This document shows, piece by piece, positions 60,470 through 64,000 of a DNA stretch of 64,000 nucleotides (the first letter of the stretch is position 1; each line of letters begins with the position of its first letter). Source of the stretch: Macrophomina tecta (lineage: Eukaryota > Ascomycota > Dothideomycetes > Botryosphaeriales > Botryosphaeriaceae); NCBI GenBank assembly GCA_024180945.1, contig JAKSGN010000033.1, positions 1,860,001 through 1,924,000 on the forward strand, read 5' to 3'. The notes under the pieces were generated by a model. The model saw nothing but the letters and a program-made list of their open reading frames with translations, had not been told where the DNA came from and did not search any database. Made by a program: the position numbers and the translations under genes.

Positions 60470-61053
60470 ACAGTTTCTCTTTTAGTTGATCGCTTTGGCA
60501 CCCTCCCGGACCGTCGCCGTCACTGACGACACGCCTGACAGCGGAAACAGCTGCCTCGAAGCCGTAGTCGCAGCGGCGGATGGAAAGTCTAGTCGCCATG
60601 CCGCACTGCAGTATAGGCGAATTTGGTGACATTCCGCCTGACGGAAACAGCCGACCATCATGGATGCATTACAGACAAGATATGGCCCATGACTAGCAGC
60701 AGTTCAGGGACAAGAAGATCGCTGCATCGAGCTCTCCGAGCAGAGCGCCTTCCGCTGAACCCTTTATATAAGCTAGGACAAAAACAAATCACATCTACAG
60801 CTTGCACATGGTCCACATGCCACAGAAGCAGGGAGGTGAAGCCGAAGGCAAGGCATCGCAAAACCGGCGGCCTGTCTCCTTTTAATTGTTTAGCGAGCCA
60901 AAGAATCCGCCAAGCCAGGATTGATCAACAGAGAGAAGAGAGTACCTGGTGGAGTGAGAAGGATGGCCCTCATCATCAACATAAAAAAAAATATCTTGCA
61001 AGGACGCACGCTCCCCGCTCTATCATGCGTGGTAGTTTTACAGAAAGAGAAAG

Positions 61054-61060
<7 letters not shown>

Positions 61061-61084
<24 letters not shown>
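61061..61084. repeat. (GA)12 microsatellite
   Basis: Twelve GA units, preceded by a purine-rich AAAGAAAAAAA stretch, lie in the likely 3' untranslated region of COQ1. Confidence 0.9.
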
Positions 61085-61117
61085 ATGAACACAGAAGATC
61101 TGATTAAGAGATGACTT

Positions 61118-62545
61118 TTACTTCCTCCGCTTCATGACCTTGGTGCACATCTCAACCAGGCCATCCTTCGCCTCACTGGCTGGGAAGCCGTTGATGGCCT
61201 GGATGGCATTATCCACGTACTGCTGCGCCAACGCGCGGGTCTGCTCGAGACCACTACTACGGGCGACGAGTTCTCTTGCCTGGGAAAATGGCGAGTCAGC
61301 TATCATCCAAAATCTGCAATCCGTGCTCAATGTTTGACCCACCTTCTGCACATCGCCGGGCTTCGAGAACTTCCTCCCCACCAGCGCGCCCAGCTCCGTA
61401 TTTCCCTTCCACGCGAACAGCAGCGGCGCAGTCGCCAATCCCAGCTCCAAATCCGCACCGGCCGGCTTGCCCAACTCATCCGCGCTGATTGTGTAATCCA
61501 GCATGTCATCCACCAACTGGAAGGCCATACCCAGGTTCTTGCCGTACTGGTACGCGGCCTCGACCACCTCCGGCGCGCTGCCGCCCAAGATGGCGGCGGC
61601 GCGGCAGCTCTTGCTGATCAAGCTCGCGCTCTTCAGGTACGTCTTCTGCAGGTAGTAGGTGACCGTCTCGTCCGTGAAGGTCGGGTTGGCCTCGTCGCGG
61701 GCCGTGTTCTTCAGCTGCATGAACTCGCCCTCGATCAAGTTGGCAATGACGGTCGCCAGGAGCTCCGTCACCTCCGGGTCGCGCAGGCGGGCCAGAGCCA
61801 CGGAAGCCCGGCCCAGCAAGAAGTCGCCCGCCAACACCGTCATCTTGTTGCCGAACTCAATGTTGGCCGACGCGGCGCCACGGCGAGCTTCCGAGTGGTC
61901 GATGACATCGTCGTGCAGCAGCGACGCGGTATGGATAAGCTCGGTGATCTCAGCTAGCCTGCGCTGCGAGGGGAGGATGTCCGAGTCGCCCGGGCGGTAT
62001 GTGGTGTCAATGGAGTTGGAGGAGGTGATGGGCGTATGTTCGGGGGCTTCGGGGTTCTCGTCGACGAGTATGCTGGAGGGCGATATCGACTTGTCCACGT
62101 CCAGGACCGAAGGACGGGCGGCGTTGGGGATCAATGCAGTTGCGCGCGACATGAGCAGCACGAGCATGGGGCGGACGTATTTGCCCTCGGACTGGGTGTA
62201 GTATTTCGCGACCGTATCGAGGGTAGGGTGTCCGGAGCCAAGTAATTGACGTATATTCTTGGTGAGAAACTTCATCTCCTTCGCGACGCTGCGCAATGGG
62301 TCGACGGAGATAGGCGCAGACGGGTCCGGCGCGGCGCTGTTGAAAATCTGTTGAGCAGCGGCAGCGGCAGCAGCCCAGTTTGAGCCGTCGCGCCGCCTGG
62401 AGGGGTGGAAGTAGGCAGAGACTCTGGGCATAGAAGAAATGGCGGAGGGGGACCGTAAGCATCTTGCGCAGAGCGGTGTCCGCGGGCGATGAGCAGCCAT
62501 GGCACTCTGGGCCAGCGCCGGGACTCGTGATGCGCGGGAAGCCAT
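61118..62545 (-). CDS. COQ1: Mitochondrial polyprenyl diphosphate synthase (ubiquinone side chain)
   Basis: This trans-prenyltransferase makes the polyprenyl tail of ubiquinone at the mitochondrial inner membrane. Exons in transcript order are 62545-61343 and 61279-61118, giving 454 residues. The start ATG at 62545 opens an Arg/Ser/Ala-rich presequence (MASRASRVPALAQSAMAAHR). Family motifs include GKYVRPMLVLLMSRA, the first Asp-rich motif HDDVIDHS (Asp212-Asp216), GDFLLGRASVALA, and the second Asp-rich motif QLVDDMLDYT (Asp346-Asp350). GKPAGADLELGLATAPLLFA and a C-terminal KVMKRRK follow. About 50 extra polar residues precede the first Asp-rich motif, common in fungal forms. The single intron is 63 nt, a multiple of three and free of stops, so the unspliced frame is also open; joining VQK to ARELVARSSG fits the family. 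Confidence 0.93.
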   Translation of the reverse strand: MASRASRVPALAQSAMAAHRPRTPLCARCLRSPSAISSMPRVSAYFHPSRRRDGSNWAAAAAAAQQIFNSAAPDPSAPISVDPLRSVAKEMKFLTKNIRQLLGSGHPTLDTVAKYYTQSEGKYVRPMLVLLMSRATALIPNAARPSVLDVDKSISPSSILVDENPEAPEHTPITSSNSIDTTYRPGDSDILPSQRRLAEITELIHTASLLHDDVIDHSEARRGAASANIEFGNKMTVLAGDFLLGRASVALARLRDPEVTELLATVIANLIEGEFMQLKNTARDEANPTFTDETVTYYLQKTYLKSASLISKSCRAAAILGGSAPEVVEAAYQYGKNLGMAFQLVDDMLDYTISADELGKPAGADLELGLATAPLLFAWKGNTELGALVGRKFSKPGDVQKVGQTLSTDCRFWMIADSPFSQARELVARSSGLEQTRALAQQYVDNAIQAINGFPASEAKDGLVEMCTKVMKRRK

Positions 62546-62796
62546 TGTCGGTGCTGGCGCAGGGCGGGGAGAGGCGAATTGAGAGGAGCCCGGGGTGCGC
62601 TGGACCGGGAGGTGTCGCAGACGTTCAGTGTTGCGGACTGCGAGCAAAACGGTTTACACGCGAGTGACCTAACCAACGGCGCGAGGCGGGAAAATCGAGC
62701 AGGGATCTGGCGCCAAGGAGCCCGCGCGCCTCGATAGCTCCGTCTGAGCTTCAGAGCCGCAGTCAATCAAGTCTCCACAACATCTGCTCCGCCAAC
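62546..62796. promoter_or_regulatory. Compact bidirectional promoter, COQ1 / Vma12-like gene
   Basis: Only 251 bp separate the two divergent start codons, so both genes must share this promoter. No specific motif is claimed. Confidence 0.6.
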
Positions 62797-63688
62797 ATGG
62801 TCCTCCTCACCATGACGCCGCCCATCGTGGCGGCCATCCGGCGCTGCGCGGCCACCGTCGACGCCGAGCAGCTGCGCCAGCTGCAGCTTGACGGCGAGCC
62901 GCAGCTCAGCGACCCAGCGCCGGGCAAGCCCATCTCGCATGCCCAGCTAATCGGCATATCCGACTTTCTGAAAGCGAGCGCGGGCCCGCGAGCCGCCAGC
63001 CAAGCCGAGCAAGCTGTAGCTCCCGCTGCTCTTAACCATCTCCTGCGTGGCTCGAGGCTATACGTCCCGCCTCCGCCGCCAAAGCCCGAACCAGTACGTG
63101 TCGCGTTGCTCCAACGGGCCTCCGTGTGCTGACGCTTTTTCGTAGAGCAACGAATACAAAGAGTTGATGGCCCGCCTGCGGCGTGAAGAAGAAGCCCGCG
63201 CATACGAACGCATGATCAACCCACCTCCGCCCACCGAGGCCTTCGCCCAACGCTTCCCCAGTTCCAATGCTTACACGTTCGCCGGTGGCATGAATAGCTT
63301 CAGCAGCAAGGATGAGGATGACGAGCTCACATATGCCGATATTAACAGGCAGCTTGCACTCATCGTCAACGTTTTGGTGTCCATAATTGCGTGCAGTGTC
63401 GCATTATGGGTTGCCGCGCGATACTGGAGCACGCCGGCCCGGCTGGCGCTGAGCATGACGGGCAGCGGAGTGGTGGCGATCGCCGAGGTGGCCATCTACA
63501 TGGGATACTTGAGGAGAATCAAAGAGGCGAAGGCCGAGGAGAAGAAAAGGCCGGAGATCAAGGAGGTCGCGGAGACCTGGGTAATTGAGGGGAGCAATGA
63601 GAAGGTGACTACCATCACCCAAAGGGCGGCAGTGAGCAAGGAGGAGGGAGACGCAGTAAGACAGCGGAAGGGAAAGCAGAAACAATAA
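62797..63688 (+). CDS. VMA12: Vma12/TMEM199-type V-ATPase assembly factor
   Basis: This is a predicted ER membrane protein needed to assemble the membrane sector of the vacuolar proton ATPase. Exons are 62797-63093 and 63146-63688, giving 279 residues. Features of the family are PPPPKPEPSNEYKELMARLR at the splice junction, then EEEARAYERMI. Two membrane helices follow at about 168-189 (LALIVNVLVSIIACSVALWV) and 199-221 (TGSGVVAIAEVAIYMGYL), with a short luminal loop between them (ARYWSTPAR). The tail is highly charged, with basic KGKQKQ at the end, consistent with ER retention. The start ATG is the first one after the shared promoter. The intron has GTACGT and CGTAG ends. Confidence 0.85.
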
Positions 63689-64000
63689 ATGCCGAACAGT
63701 AAATGTCAAAGATGTTCTATTCACCGTTACTCTCCTGCCTGGTCCCACTATTTGGAGTGTCACTAAGCTTCAAGGCAGTCTTTTGTGCTCTATATGAAAG
63801 AAATCCCTTTCCTCGCCCCTCTCTGTTGGTTGCTAAAGTGTCTCCGAGGTAAAGATTAAGGTAAAGTTCGAGGCACTGTATTTGATGTCACTTCCTCGAT
63901 TTTGCCGCGATCAGAAAACCTCGAGACAAATCCTCTCTGGGCTATTTCCCGTGCGCAATCCGCCAGGAGCGCGCTAGTATCCTGTATCAGTGCCTTTACT
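63689..64000. other. 3' flank at the window end
   Basis: Untranslated or intergenic sequence after the Vma12-like gene. Nothing recognisable before the window edge. Confidence 0.6.

Larger units (their letters stand above)
59439..61117. other. 1.7-kb intergenic region with A/T tracts
   Basis: This holds A23 at 59795-59817, T23 at 60447-60469 and a (GA)12 microsatellite at 61061-61084, just beyond the COQ1 stop codon. The 172-codon frame at 60008-60526 runs through the T tract and has no recognisable domain. No gene is called. Confidence 0.55.

Noticed and set aside
1..64000. CRISPR array, prophage, biosynthetic gene cluster or giant-element cargo
   Set aside because: The window is eukaryotic. 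There are no spaced direct repeats, no polyketide or peptide synthase domains, no terpene-cyclase genes and no tyrosine-recombinase captain gene; the only prenyltransferase is the housekeeping COQ1.

Overview
The window is nuclear DNA of a filamentous ascomycete (Pezizomycotina; a Dothideomycete is my best guess, not proven). The evidence is short GT-AG introns in nearly every gene, a lineage-typical gene set (bli-3, ApsA/Num1, Lte1, a UPF0658 Golgi protein, COQ1, a Vma12-like protein), one intron-containing tRNA-Leu, and two TA-inserting DNA transposons. There is no sign of a bacterial operon, plasmid, rRNA, CRISPR array or secondary-metabolite cluster. Exon boundaries below were read by hand from splice signals, reading-frame continuity and remembered family conservation. 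No search was run.

Layout. 0-4.4 kb: a nine-exon GBP2-type RRM protein (+) converges on a mitochondrial carrier (-). 5.4-6.7 kb: a Tc1-type transposon with perfect 30-bp terminal repeats and a frameshifted transposase. 6.7-11 kb: gene-poor, with one tRNA-Leu(AAG). 11-16.5 kb: a flavin monooxygenase (-) divergent from a PCI-domain protein (+), then bli-3 (+). 17.7-19.9 kb: a Fus1-like single-pass SH3 membrane protein. 22.6-28.1 kb: a large Lte1-type RasGEF (-). 31.7-32.9 kb: a Golgi membrane protein. 33.9-35.8 kb: an apparently intact pogo/Fot1-type transposon. 39.3-43.5 kb: ApsA/Num1 (-). 46.3-47.8 kb: a Cns1/TTC4 cochaperone. 50.4-54.6 kb: an F-box-like protein (-) divergent from mitochondrial serine hydroxymethyltransferase (+). 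55.9-59.4 kb: a small cysteine-containing membrane protein and an uncharacterised UIM-motif protein, both on the minus strand. 61.1-63.7 kb: COQ1 (-) and a Vma12-like protein (+), sharing a 251-bp divergent promoter.

The genes do not form one pathway; this is ordinary core-genome housekeeping (RNA export, mitochondrial transport, one-carbon and ubiquinone metabolism, V-ATPase assembly, cell polarity and mitotic exit) broken up by transposons and long gene-free gaps. I found no convincing new multi-gene system. The most interesting signals are in gene structure: an 8-nt microexon in the RRM gene, a 63-nt stop-free 3n intron in COQ1, a NAGNAG acceptor, a possible GC-AG intron, tandem 17-bp motifs inside the Fot1-type terminal repeats, a 34-nt exon in the UIM gene, and a 313-codon orphan reading frame.
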